Below are positions 17,369 to 25,976 of a stretch of 64,000 nucleotides of DNA, piece after piece. The number at the start of each line of letters is the position of its first letter. Within the stretch, counting starts at the first letter, position 1. The DNA lies in NCBI RefSeq assembly GCF_008107695.1, contig NZ_VIRG01000058.1:124001-188000 (forward strand). Reading direction: 5' to 3'. The position numbers and the translations under genes were made by a program. The stretch comes from Stappia sp. BW2 (GTDB lineage: Bacteria; Pseudomonadota; Alphaproteobacteria; Rhizobiales; Stappiaceae). The notes under the pieces were generated by a model. The model had not been told where the DNA came from, searched no databases, and worked only from the letters and a program-made list of their open reading frames with translations.

Positions 17369-18029
17369 GACGCCTTATCAGGACACACCCGACCTTCGCC
17401 AGGCCATCATCGATTCCTGCAAGGAGATGAACAGCCGGGGCATCAACCAGGGCACATCGGGCAATATTTCCGCGCGCGCCGGCGACCGGATGATCATCAC
17501 ACCCTCCGGCGTACCCTACGACCGCATGACGCCGGATATGCTGGCCTCCATTCCGCTGGACAGCGACGGCGCCTTCGAGGGGCCACTGCCGCCTTCAACC
17601 GAATGGCAGTTCCACCTCGCCCTGCTCAGGGCAAAGCCGGACATGCACGCGGTCGTCCATGCGCACCCGGTCCACTGCACGGCACTGGCGATCAACCGGA
17701 TGGAAATTCCCTCGTGCCACTACATGATCGCCCTCTTCGGCGGCGACACGGTTCCGCTGGCAGGTTACGCGCTGTTCGGCAGCGACGAACTTGCACGGGA
17801 AGTGACCGGCGCCATGAAAGCCCGGCACGGCTGCCTGATGGCCAATCACGGTGCTGTGGTGGTCGGGGAAACTCTTGAAAAGGGTCTGTGGCGGCTGGAG
17901 GAACTGGAAATCCTGGCCAAGGCCTATATCCTCAGCCGCACCATCGGCTCGCCGCACATTCTTTCCAGCTCCGAAATCGATGCGGTGCTGGGTGCAGTGA
18001 AGAACTACGGGATGAAGACGGAAGTCTGA
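17361..18029 (+). CDS. Class II aldolase/adducin family protein (Ald2/DrdA-like)
   Basis: Zinc-dependent aldolase of 222 residues related to L-fuculose-phosphate aldolase. It shows GTSGNISAR (phosphate site), TPSGVPYDRM, an acidic residue in STEWQFH, zinc ligands in HAHPVHCTAL and a third histidine in MANHGAVVVG. It overlaps the SorC gene by eight bases. In the DHAP shunt and the 5-deoxyribose disposal pathway, such aldolases split 5-(methylthio/deoxy)ribulose-1-phosphate to dihydroxyacetone phosphate and methylthioacetaldehyde or acetaldehyde; the gene order strongly suggests that role here. Confidence 0.9.
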   Translation: MLKTPYQDTPDLRQAIIDSCKEMNSRGINQGTSGNISARAGDRMIITPSGVPYDRMTPDMLASIPLDSDGAFEGPLPPSTEWQFHLALLRAKPDMHAVVHAHPVHCTALAINRMEIPSCHYMIALFGGDTVPLAGYALFGSDELAREVTGAMKARHGCLMANHGAVVVGETLEKGLWRLEELEILAKAYILSRTIGSPHILSSSEIDAVLGAVKNYGMKTEV

Positions 18030-18042
18030 ACCGGCTTGCCGA

Positions 18043-18546
18043 TCACACCAGATCGGGCATGAACGGCAGATCTGTAACGCCGATGTCGTGCCCGGCCTGC
18101 GTGAGCAGCGTCGACACCTGACCGCGATGATGGGTCTGGTGATTGAACATGTGAGTGACGAGCAACCAGCGCGGCCGGGACCGGGTGATACGATCCTGGC
18201 CGCTTGTCCATTCCTGATCCTCGGCCAGCCAGTCGATGGTCAGCCAATCGGCAAAATCGGAAATCTGCAGGCACATGTCGAAATGAGCGGCTTTCAGCTC
18301 GTCAAAACTCTCGTAGAGATCGACGCCCATGCCCTTGATTTCGTATCTGCGGCCGGTAAACCGGCCCATCCAGGCTCTGTCGGCAAAAAGAATGTGATTG
18401 AGCGTCGAATGCACGGACCGGAAAAAGGCTCCCCGGTCTGCCTTGCGGTCTTCATCGCTCATCAGGTCGGCCGCTGCATAGACCTTTTCGGTCATCCAGC
18501 CGTTGTATTTCGCCATACGGCGATAAAGCGTCGGATCGACAAGCAT
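18043..18546 (-). CDS. DinB family protein
   Basis: Four-helix-bundle protein of 167 residues, converging with the aldolase gene 13 bases away. Histidines likely to bind a divalent metal are in SVHSTLNHILFADR and in HMFNHQTHHRGQ near the C-terminus, the hallmark of the DinB/YfiT group. Members are thiol transferases or stress-induced proteins of mostly unknown role. The substrate is not predictable. Confidence 0.88.
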   Translation of the reverse strand: MLVDPTLYRRMAKYNGWMTEKVYAAADLMSDEDRKADRGAFFRSVHSTLNHILFADRAWMGRFTGRRYEIKGMGVDLYESFDELKAAHFDMCLQISDFADWLTIDWLAEDQEWTSGQDRITRSRPRWLLVTHMFNHQTHHRGQVSTLLTQAGHDIGVTDLPFMPDLV

Positions 18547-18573
18547 GATGTCCCTTTCCTTGCCTTGCCGCGC

Positions 18574-19239
18574 TTATCCAGCCGCTTCGAGAACACTCGG
18601 CGCAGTGGTGGTAAACCTCTGGGTTTCGGGATCCATCACCCGCAGCTCCCCGGAGCCGATGTCGAACCAGGAGCCGTGCAGGTTGAGCGTGCCTTCCTGA
18701 ACCGCCGCCTCGATGAAGGGGAAGGTCAACAGGTTCTTCAACGACTGCCGGATACCGGCATACTCCATCGCAAGCTGCGGATCGTCTGACTTGTCCACCG
18801 GCATGCAGGCCATCGCGATGGCCGCCGGTTCCAGAAGCTTGATCCAGCGGCCGATGAACTTGCCCGTCGCCATCGGTGCATTGGCGTTTTCCCGGAAGGC
18901 CATCACACCACCGCAGTGACCATGCCCCATGATGACGATGTGCTTGACCTGAAGTCCGTTGACCGCGAATTCGATTGCCGCGCTGGTGCCGTGCTGCCCT
19001 TCCGTGTCCTCGTAGGGAGGCACCAGGTTGGCAACGTTGCGCACCACGAACAGCTCTCCCGGCCCAACGTTGAATATGCCTTCAGGCGTCACCCGGCTAT
19101 CGCAGCAGGAAATCACCATCACGTCCGGTGTCTGACCATAGATCGCCAGACGTTCATGGGTTTCCCTGTGCCTGACGAACCCCTTGTTGAGGTATCGGCT
19201 ATAGCCTTCAAGAAGATGTGCGGGAAAAGTCAAACTCAA
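18574..19239 (-). CDS. Beta-carbonic anhydrase
   Basis: Zinc enzyme of about 221 residues interconverting CO2 and bicarbonate. Zinc ligands and the catalytic dyad are visible in ISCCDSRVTPEGIF and MGHGHCGGVMAF, with ELFVVRNVANLVPPYE between them. The start is taken as TTG 19239 after GGAG, because the protein then opens LSLTFPAHLLEGYSRYLNKG as family members do. An ATG at 19326 in the same frame is an alternative but gives an unusual extension. It lies near ecm/ccr, whose pathway fixes CO2 or bicarbonate, a plausible functional link. Confidence 0.88.
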   Translation of the reverse strand: MSLTFPAHLLEGYSRYLNKGFVRHRETHERLAIYGQTPDVMVISCCDSRVTPEGIFNVGPGELFVVRNVANLVPPYEDTEGQHGTSAAIEFAVNGLQVKHIVIMGHGHCGGVMAFRENANAPMATGKFIGRWIKLLEPAAIAMACMPVDKSDDPQLAMEYAGIRQSLKNLLTFPFIEAAVQEGTLNLHGSWFDIGSGELRVMDPETQRFTTTAPSVLEAAG

Positions 19240-19391
19240 GTCTCCAGCTCTTGTCACCCGGAACCGGCTGCCTGCGCCAGACAAGGGCAGGTTGTCCAGC
19301 CGGAACGGCGGCACCTGACGCAGCATCTGCAACAACGTGCACCGGCGGGCAAACGATAGGATATCTTCCCCGCCAGCGATAGATACGGCTT

Positions 19392-19410
19392 AGGGTGTGG
19401 ACCCATAAAT
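19392..19410 (+). repeat. Recurrent motif, copy B (AGGGTGTGGACCCATAAAT)
   Basis: Second copy of the intergenic motif also seen at 8691-8708 and 27502-27520. It lies between the carbonic anhydrase and the small acidic protein gene, followed by AACTTCAACCG, which is partly repeated after copy C. Confidence 0.6.
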
Positions 19411-19451
19411 AACAAGCCAGGAAACTTCAACCGAAAGGGCGTCCCCGCCCC

Positions 19452-19829
19452 TCAGGTCGCGACATTCACTTCATGTGGAGGTTCACCGTCATCGTGATCC
19501 TCATAAGCATGGCGGATATTGTCTGCCGGCATCCTGTCGACCGGCCCCTGCAACGGATGCACAGGCCCGTGGTCGATGCCCGGCTCCATGACCTGCAGGG
19601 CAGCGGCCCTGTAGGCGGCAACGCCATCCAGCACATGATTTACGGTATGATGATCGTCAATAAGAACAGCCGGAGTGTCTTCGGACAGTCCGGTTTCATT
19701 TTCGTGGCGCTCTGCGGTGTCACGCTGTTTTCTGCGGTCGTAACCTGTGCCGTCACCGTCACGGTCCGCTGGGTACTCTGTCGCATGCGCCACGACCTGG
19801 GCCGCTTGCGGCCTTTCGATCGTCGCCAT
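19452..19829 (-). CDS. Small acidic, histidine-rich hypothetical protein
   Basis: Frame of 125 codons with ATG 19829 preceded by AGGAGG at ideal spacing, which decides for this strand over the overlapping plus-strand frame at 19473-19916. The product is very hydrophilic, rich in Asp, Glu, His and Arg (for example YPADRDGDGTGYDRRKQRD), has no signal peptide or membrane segment and no family I recognise. It stands between the carbonic anhydrase gene and ecm on the same strand. Confidence 0.5.
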   Translation of the reverse strand: MATIERPQAAQVVAHATEYPADRDGDGTGYDRRKQRDTAERHENETGLSEDTPAVLIDDHHTVNHVLDGVAAYRAAALQVMEPGIDHGPVHPLQGPVDRMPADNIRHAYEDHDDGEPPHEVNVAT

Positions 19830-19984
19830 TCCGGCCTCCTGGCCCTCAGAGAATTACCGCCTTCTGGCGGAACCCCTAGATTGTTTCAACAAAGAGTTAA
19901 CAAAACTTTACGCTAGGTTAACCTTCTCCACAATCGAGCGCAACGGCGTCTGGTGAGCACAGACGCCTTTGAAACCACGCCTGC

Positions 19985-21991
19985 TCAAGCTGCCTTTTCC
20001 GCCCGATTGCCGACAATCCGTACAACATCGGCCATGATGTCGGTGAGCTGGAAGTCCTTGGGTGTATAGACCGCGGCAACGCCTTGTGCCTTGAGCTGAG
20101 CTGCGTCTTCGTCCGGAATGATGCCGCCGACAACCACCGGGATGTCGTCCGCCCCGGCGGCCCGCAGCCGGTCCATCACATCGCGCACCAGCGCCAGATG
20201 CGAGCCGGAGAGGATCGAAAGTCCGATCACATGAACGTCTTCTTCCACAGCCGCGTTGACGATCTGCGCCGGGGTCAGACGGATCCCTTCATAGACCACC
20301 TCCATGCCGCAGTCGCGCGCCCTGACGGCAATCTGCTCCGCCCCGTTCGAATGCCCGTCGAGACCGGGCTTGCCGACCAGAAACTTCAGCCTGCGGCCAA
20401 GTTTCTTGGAAACCGCTTCCACGTTTGAGCGTATGTCGGCCAATGTACCGGCGTTGTCCCGCACAGCCTGACCGACACCGGTTGGCGCGCGGTATTCGCC
20501 AAAGACTTCGCGCAGGGTCCGGCCCCACTCGCCCGTCGTCGCACCGGCCTTGGCCGCCGCAATGGAGGGCTCCATGATATTCCGGCCTTCCTGGGCCGAC
20601 GTCTTCAACTCCGCCAGCGCGGCTTCCACCGCAGCGTGATCGCGCGCGTCGCGCCAGGCCTTGACCTTTTCGACCGCTTCTTCCTCGACATGCTCGGAAA
20701 CGGTCAGAATGCCGCCGTCTTCACCGGAGGCCAGCGGCGAAGGTTCGCTGTCCGTCCAGCGATTGACGCCAACCACCACCTGCTCGCCGCCCTCGATGCC
20801 GGCAAGACGTGCGGAGTTGGATTCCACAAGCTGGCGCTTCATGTAGCTGCTATCGACCGCCGCAACCGCCCCGCCCATGTCATCGATCCGGGCGAGCTCT
20901 TCACGGGCTTGCGCCTTCAGCTCCTCCACCTTGCGGGTGATTTCAGCAGACCCGTCGAAGATGTCCGCATATTCCAGAAGGTCGGTCTCATAGGCGACGA
21001 TCTGCTGCATCCTCAGCGACCATTGCTGGTCGAACGGCCGCGGCAGACCCAGCGCCTCATTCCAGGCGGGAAGCTGCACGGCGCGGGCACGCGCGTTCTT
21101 GGACAACACCACCGCCAGCATCTCGATCAGGATACGGTAGACGTTGTTTTCCGGCTGCGGCTCGGTCAGACCGAGGCTGTTCACCTGAACCCCGTAGCGG
21201 AACCGCCGGTAGCGCTCGTCTTCGACGCCATAGCGCTCCAGGCAGATCTCGTCCCACAGTTCGGTGAAGGCGCGCATCTTGCACATCTCGGTGATGAACC
21301 GCATGCCCGCGTTGACGAAAAAGGAAATACGGCCAACCGCCTTCGGAAAATCCGCCTCGGGAATGGCGCCGCTCGCCTTGATGGAATCCAGAATGGCCAC
21401 CGCCGTCGCCAGCGCGAACGACAGTTCCTGCACCGGCGTCGCGCCCGCTTCCTGCAAATGGTAGGAGCAGACGTTCATCGGGTTCCACTTGGGCATGTTG
21501 GAATAGGTCCAGGCGATGACGTCGGTCGTCAGCTTGAGCGACGGCGCCGGCGGGAACACATAGGTGCCCCGGGACAGATATTCCTTGATGATATCGTTCT
21601 GGGTCGTGCCGGACAGAAGGCTGCGGTCAGCGCCCTGCTCGTCGGCAGCGGCAATGTAGAGCGACAGCAGCCAGGGCGCGGTCGCGTTGATCGTCATGGA
21701 GGTGTTCATACGTTCCAGCGGAATATCCTGAAACAGGGTGCGCATGTCGCCCAGGTGGGTCACCGGAACCCCGACCTTGCCCACTTCACCGCGTGCCAGG
21801 GCATCGTCCGGATCATATCCGGTCTGAGTCGGCAGATCGAAGGCGACGGACAAGCCGGTCTGACCCTTGGCAAGATTACCACGGTAGAGCTTGTTCGATT
21901 CAGCCGCCGTCGAGTGGCCCGCATAGGTCCGGAATATCCACGGACGATCTTTCTCCGGACGGCTCTCACCCGATGCACTCATGCCACTCAT
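19985..21991 (-). CDS. ecm: Ethylmalonyl-CoA mutase
   Basis: Coenzyme B12-dependent mutase of 668 residues converting (2R)-ethylmalonyl-CoA to methylsuccinyl-CoA. The N-terminal barrel shows RTYAGHSTAAESN, GLSVAFDLPTQTGYDPDD and SGTTQNDIIKEYLSRGTYVFP; the C-terminal cobalamin domain has GKPGLDGHSNGAEQIA (the DxHxxG histidine that binds cobalt), GLSILSGSH and VVVGGIIPDED. The ecm group is told from methylmalonyl-CoA mutase by length and by its place next to divergent ccr. Its expression is expected to follow growth on acetate or other C2/C1 substrates. Confidence 0.95.
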   Translation of the reverse strand: MSGMSASGESRPEKDRPWIFRTYAGHSTAAESNKLYRGNLAKGQTGLSVAFDLPTQTGYDPDDALARGEVGKVGVPVTHLGDMRTLFQDIPLERMNTSMTINATAPWLLSLYIAAADEQGADRSLLSGTTQNDIIKEYLSRGTYVFPPAPSLKLTTDVIAWTYSNMPKWNPMNVCSYHLQEAGATPVQELSFALATAVAILDSIKASGAIPEADFPKAVGRISFFVNAGMRFITEMCKMRAFTELWDEICLERYGVEDERYRRFRYGVQVNSLGLTEPQPENNVYRILIEMLAVVLSKNARARAVQLPAWNEALGLPRPFDQQWSLRMQQIVAYETDLLEYADIFDGSAEITRKVEELKAQAREELARIDDMGGAVAAVDSSYMKRQLVESNSARLAGIEGGEQVVVGVNRWTDSEPSPLASGEDGGILTVSEHVEEEAVEKVKAWRDARDHAAVEAALAELKTSAQEGRNIMEPSIAAAKAGATTGEWGRTLREVFGEYRAPTGVGQAVRDNAGTLADIRSNVEAVSKKLGRRLKFLVGKPGLDGHSNGAEQIAVRARDCGMEVVYEGIRLTPAQIVNAAVEEDVHVIGLSILSGSHLALVRDVMDRLRAAGADDIPVVVGGIIPDEDAAQLKAQGVAAVYTPKDFQLTDIMADVVRIVGNRAEKAA

Positions 21992-22103
21992 CCTCCTAAG
22001 GCGTTCTGATGCCTGTTTTTTCTTGATTTGGCAGCACCGCGTCCGCCTGTTTCTCCCTAACAGTCAGCAGTGTGCCGGAGTTTACGCGACTGCGAAACCC
22101 CAA

Positions 22104-22118
22104 TGTGCAATGCAAAAT
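22104..22118. promoter_or_regulatory. TGTGCAATGCAAAAT motif, ecm side of the ecm/ccr promoter region
   Basis: Closely matches TGTGCAAATGCGAAAT at 22219-22234 on the ccr side; both are in the same orientation in the 277-base divergent region. A TTGCGCAA palindrome lies between them at 22185-22192. Known ethylmalonyl-CoA/propionyl-CoA regulators (ScfR/PccR/RamB group) bind TTTGC/GCAAA-rich sites, so these are operator candidates. Confidence 0.45.
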
Positions 22119-22218
22119 ATGGTTGGCATCAAAACGCAAGTTAAGCAATAGTCGTATAGAACGGTGTTCGTTTTTGAACAATAGTTGCGCAAAATTGGGT
22201 ATTTGCCCGATTAAGCCT

Positions 22219-22234
22219 TGTGCAAATGCGAAAT
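22219..22234. promoter_or_regulatory. TGTGCAAATGCGAAAT motif, ccr side
   Basis: Second copy of the repeated motif, 35 bases before the ccr start codon. Together with the copy at 22104 and TTGCGCAA at 22185 it suggests coordinated control of the divergent ecm and ccr genes. Confidence 0.45.
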
Positions 22235-22268
22235 TCTGAGGCCAAACAAAAGCCCTGGGAGGGGGAGA

Positions 22269-23564
22269 ATGACAGCAAGCGCGGAAGCCAATGACAACGA
22301 AACGCGAGAGGGCGCGCCGGTGAAAGATCTTTATGAAGTCGGAGAGATCCCGCCGCTCGGACACGTTCCCAAGAACATGTATGCCTGGACAATCCGCCGC
22401 GAACGCCACGGTCCGCCGGAAGAGGCCATGAAACTGGAAGTCGTGCCGACCTGGGAACTCGACAGCTACGAGGTTCTGGTCCTGGTGATGGCCGCCGGCG
22501 TCAACTACAACGGCATCTGGGCAGGTCTCGGCCAGCCGATCAGCCCGTTCGACGGGCATGGCGCCGCCTACCACATTGCCGGATCCGATGCGTCCGGCAT
22601 CGTCTGGGCTGTCGGCGACAAGGTCAAACGCTGGAAAGTTGGCGACGAAGTCGTGGTCCATTGTAACCAGGACGACGGAGACGACGAGGAATGCAACGGC
22701 GGCGACCCGATGTTCTCGACCTCCCAGAGAATCTGGGGCTACGAGACACCCGACGGATCCTTCTCGCAGTTCACCCGCGTTCAGGCCCAGCAGTTGATGC
22801 CCCGGCCGAAGCATCTGACCTGGGAAGAAAGCGCCTGCTACACGCTGACGCTCGCGACCGCCTACCGCATGCTTTTCGGCCATCATCCGCATGAACTGAA
22901 GCCGGGCCAGAACGTGCTGGTCTGGGGGGCGTCCGGCGGTCTCGGCTCCTACGCCATCCAGTTGATCACCGCAGCGGGCGCCAACGCCATTGGAGTCATC
23001 TCCGAGGAAGACAAGCGCCAGTTCGTCATGGAGCTCGGTGCCAAGGGCGTGATCAACCGCAAGGACTTCAACTGCTGGGGCCAGTTGCCCAAGGTCGGCT
23101 CGCCGGAATATGCGGAGTGGTTCACAGAAGCCCGCAAATTCGGCAAGGCGATCTGGGACATTACCGGCAAGGGCAACAACGTCGACATCGTCTTCGAACA
23201 CCCGGGTGAGGCAACCTTCCCGGTCTCCACCCTGGTGTGCAAGAAGGGCGGCATGGTCGTCATTTGCGCCGGCACCTCAGGCTTCAACTGCACGTTCGAT
23301 GTCCGTTACATGTGGATGCACCAGAAGCGTCTGCAGGGCTCGCACTTCGCCCATCTGAAGCAGGCGTCTGCCGCCAACAAGCTGATGATCGAGCGGCGCA
23401 TCGACCCCTATATGTCCGAGGTTTTCCCCTGGGACCAGATTCCGAAGGCCCATACCAAGATGTGGAAGAACCAGCACGCTCCGGGCAACATGTCCGTGCT
23501 GGTCTGCGCACCGACCACCGGCCTTCGCACCTATGAGGACGTTCTGGAAGCGTCCACCCGCTGA
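22269..23564 (+). CDS. ccr: Crotonyl-CoA carboxylase/reductase
   Basis: Protein of 431 residues of the medium-chain dehydrogenase superfamily that reductively carboxylates crotonyl-CoA to ethylmalonyl-CoA with NADPH and CO2. The ATG at 22269 follows GGGAGGGGG; the frame runs further upstream without a site. Visible are VMAAGVNYNGIWAGLG, the NADPH fold VWGASGGLGSYAIQL, NQDDGDDEECNGGDPMF (typical of Ccr) and YMWMHQKRLQGSHFA. It is divergent from ecm, the classic ethylmalonyl-CoA pathway arrangement. A strong terminator follows. Confidence 0.96.
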   Translation: MTASAEANDNETREGAPVKDLYEVGEIPPLGHVPKNMYAWTIRRERHGPPEEAMKLEVVPTWELDSYEVLVLVMAAGVNYNGIWAGLGQPISPFDGHGAAYHIAGSDASGIVWAVGDKVKRWKVGDEVVVHCNQDDGDDEECNGGDPMFSTSQRIWGYETPDGSFSQFTRVQAQQLMPRPKHLTWEESACYTLTLATAYRMLFGHHPHELKPGQNVLVWGASGGLGSYAIQLITAAGANAIGVISEEDKRQFVMELGAKGVINRKDFNCWGQLPKVGSPEYAEWFTEARKFGKAIWDITGKGNNVDIVFEHPGEATFPVSTLVCKKGGMVVICAGTSGFNCTFDVRYMWMHQKRLQGSHFAHLKQASAANKLMIERRIDPYMSEVFPWDQIPKAHTKMWKNQHAPGNMSVLVCAPTTGLRTYEDVLEASTR

Positions 23565-23660
23565 TCCGGCTCCGCCGCCTTCAGGTCTCCCCTCCTGGTG
23601 GCGGGCTCATCGAGCTCCCTGAAAGGCTGGGGGCAACTGCTCCCTGGCCTCGTACAGCCT

Positions 23661-23692
23661 GACCAGCCCGTGTCTCACGGGCTGGTCTTTTC
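23661..23692 (+). terminator. Rho-independent terminator after ccr
   Basis: GACCAGCCCGTG and CACGGGCTGGTC make a 12-bp perfect stem with a TCT triloop, followed by a T-rich tract, about 97 bases after the ccr stop. Confidence 0.85.
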
Positions 23693-23772
23693 CTTTTCGA
23701 CATCCGGGCGGTGGCAACCCGCCCCGTGAAGGCGTGCCGGCTTCAAGGCCACGTTGTGGCTCGTGACGTGAC

Positions 23773-25914
23773 TTAAGCTGCACGCACCGATTCAAGAAAC
23801 TTGCTGATATTCTGATTTATCTCATCAGCAGTGGTCGAAACCTCGAGTGAAGCGGACTTCACAAGTTCCGAGGATTGTTTCGTTTCTTCGGCCGACATCG
23901 ACACATCTTGAATATTTGTGGCAACGATCGACGTACCTTGAGCAGCTTCCTGAACATTCCGCGAAATTTCGTTTGTCGCGGAACTTTGCTGTTCAGCAGA
24001 GGAGGCGATTGCAGCAGAATAGTCACGCACCGAATTCATGGTCGCAGAAATCTTCTCGATTGCAGCGACAGCGTTGCTGGTAGAGCCCTGAATCGCGGAT
24101 ATTTGTTCAGCAATTTCACTTGTCGCCTTTGAAGTCTGGTCGGCCAACGCCTTGACTTCCGTGGCAACAACGGCAAATCCCTTGCCAGCTTCGCCTGCAC
24201 GTGCGGCCTCGATTGTCGCGTTAAGCGCAAGGAGGTTTGTTTGTGCTGCGATGTCGGTAATGATATTTACAACGTCACCGATACGTTCAACGGTGTTGGC
24301 CAGCCCGACAATTTCATCACTAGCCGTGCTGACGTCTTGATCGGCCTGCAAGACCACATCACCTGTCGTCTTGATTTGCTGTTGTATTTCATTGATTGAC
24401 TGCGACAATTCTTCGGCCGCGGCTGCGACTGCCTGAACATTCCGAGCGGCTTCTTCAGACGATCCGAATGCCCCGTTTGATTTTTCCGTCGTCATTTCGG
24501 CAACATTTCCAAGCCCATCGGCAGTCTCGCGCAAACTGGTCGCGGTATTTTGCGCTTGCTCCATCAAGTTTGCGACGTTGCTTTCAAAGTCGGAGATGAG
24601 ATTGGAGATGACATTTTGACGTTGCTGTTCAACCGAGTTCGCTTCCGCCTGCTGATGGCGCAGGTTCTCGGCTTCGATCGCATTGTCTTTGAATACCTGC
24701 AAGGCAGAGGCCATCTGGCCGATTTCATCACGACTGACCTTGGGAACAACGGCTTCCAGATCACCTTGCGACAAGGCAAGGGTTGTATGGTTCAGCGCCA
24801 CCAGCCGCCGAACGACACGTCTTTCAACGTAGAATAAGCCGATCAACGCGGAAAGGACCACCGACGCGATTGACAGCACGATCATCAACATGAAAGCGAA
24901 CGAAGTCAGTCGTTTCATATCGGATTTGGCTGAGGCGATGTTGTCCTTGGATATCCTGACAGTGTCTAGAACGGATGCTTCAAGTTCCTTGGTGCTTTGT
25001 TGCAAATCCGCCTGAAGAGCAGCCATCTCGTCTTTCGTTTCAATACGATTGACATTGATGGAGTGAAAGCTCTCTTCAGTTCCTGTGTCTACCAAGGATT
25101 GGATCTCAGACAAGACTGCCAGAGCTTGTTTTTTGCGGTCGGGATCATCAATTTTTTCTGCATTCCGACCCAGAGAGACAAGCAACGCTTCAACTTGTGC
25201 TTCAGCCTGCTCTATCTCTTCAAGTGTCTGCGCGTTCTTCACCAGACCAATACTGTGTTCGACGGCGAGGGCGTTCGCCTTGAAGCTTGTCATGGCGTCC
25301 GAGTAAAACAGCTGGATATCCAGCAAATCGTCGAGAGTGGCAAAAACAGCGTCAACGTTATCGCTGTCTTCAACGATATCGTACAATGTGGACACTGAAT
25401 TCGTTACACTGGATTTCGAATTCGCGACAAGCGTCTCAGAAAGATCTATCAGGTCTTTCGCGTGCGCTTTAATTTCTTCTTCGACCAAATCACCATTATT
25501 ACTAAGCTCTATGCGTGCATTGGTGAGTTCGGTGTACGTTTTCAGCTTTCCGGTCAGAGATTCAATTTCTGACGCCAGCTTGGAATTTGCTTCTTGCTGA
25601 CCGCCAAGCTCCCCCAACTTGTTCACGGCATCGTTCGCTTTCATCATCGCGCTTTGAAGAGAAGCTTCGATGCCGGAAATTTCTTCAAGGTTTTGCGCCT
25701 GATCCAACATGCCGGTCATGTTGGTGAGCAAGATGCCGTTCACGTAGAGGTCTTTTGCCGCCTCCGACGAAGGCATATCGACGTCGAGAACGGATGCCTG
25801 TTCCTTGTTCATGGAACTCAATGCAAACATCCCTGTCGCCGATGAAACAAGCACCATTGCGGTGACGACGCCAAATGCTCCCAGCAGGCCGGTTTTTACG
25901 GTAAGACCCTTCAT
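23773..25914 (-). CDS. Methyl-accepting chemotaxis protein with TorS-sized helical ectodomain
   Basis: Chemoreceptor of 713 residues; ATG 25914 follows TGGGGGT, while the frame extends to a TTG four codons earlier. Membrane helix 1 is at 7-31. The periplasmic region (33-337, about 305 residues) is predicted all-helical with long heptad-like stretches and no Cache pattern. Helix 2 is at 338-362, HAMP at 363-415, and the signalling tip [20 protein letters not shown] is intact. The ectodomain matches the TorS sensor in size and character, and the upstream co-directional gene encodes a TorT-like protein that would dock on it. Base composition is visibly less GC-rich than neighbouring genes, hinting at transfer. 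Confidence 0.9.
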   Translation of the reverse strand: MKGLTVKTGLLGAFGVVTAMVLVSSATGMFALSSMNKEQASVLDVDMPSSEAAKDLYVNGILLTNMTGMLDQAQNLEEISGIEASLQSAMMKANDAVNKLGELGGQQEANSKLASEIESLTGKLKTYTELTNARIELSNNGDLVEEEIKAHAKDLIDLSETLVANSKSSVTNSVSTLYDIVEDSDNVDAVFATLDDLLDIQLFYSDAMTSFKANALAVEHSIGLVKNAQTLEEIEQAEAQVEALLVSLGRNAEKIDDPDRKKQALAVLSEIQSLVDTGTEESFHSINVNRIETKDEMAALQADLQQSTKELEASVLDTVRISKDNIASAKSDMKRLTSFAFMLMIVLSIASVVLSALIGLFYVERRVVRRLVALNHTTLALSQGDLEAVVPKVSRDEIGQMASALQVFKDNAIEAENLRHQQAEANSVEQQRQNVISNLISDFESNVANLMEQAQNTATSLRETADGLGNVAEMTTEKSNGAFGSSEEAARNVQAVAAAAEELSQSINEIQQQIKTTGDVVLQADQDVSTASDEIVGLANTVERIGDVVNIITDIAAQTNLLALNATIEAARAGEAGKGFAVVATEVKALADQTSKATSEIAEQISAIQGSTSNAVAAIEKISATMNSVRDYSAAIASSAEQQSSATNEISRNVQEAAQGTSIVATNIQDVSMSAEETKQSSELVKSASLEVSTTADEINQNISKFLESVRAA

Positions 25915-25937
25915 GTTAACCCCCAAAGTGTATGGAA

Positions 25938-25962
25938 AAAGGAGCGTGCGTCACGCTCCTTT
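25938..25962 (-). terminator. Intercistronic hairpin between torT-like and chemoreceptor genes
   Basis: AAAGGAGCGTG and CACGCTCCTTT form an 11-bp perfect stem with a 3-base loop. On the minus strand it is followed by more T residues. It lies in the 62-base gap between two otherwise operonic genes, so it probably acts as a partial terminator or an mRNA end protector, giving more periplasmic protein than receptor. Confidence 0.7.
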
Positions 25963-25976
25963 GTTTTCGTGTCCGC

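Noticed and set aside
19473-19916. Plus-strand frame of 147 codons opposite the small acidic protein
   Set aside because: The minus-strand frame has a perfect AGGAGG and start; the plus-strand product has a mixed pattern typical of an antisense shadow.
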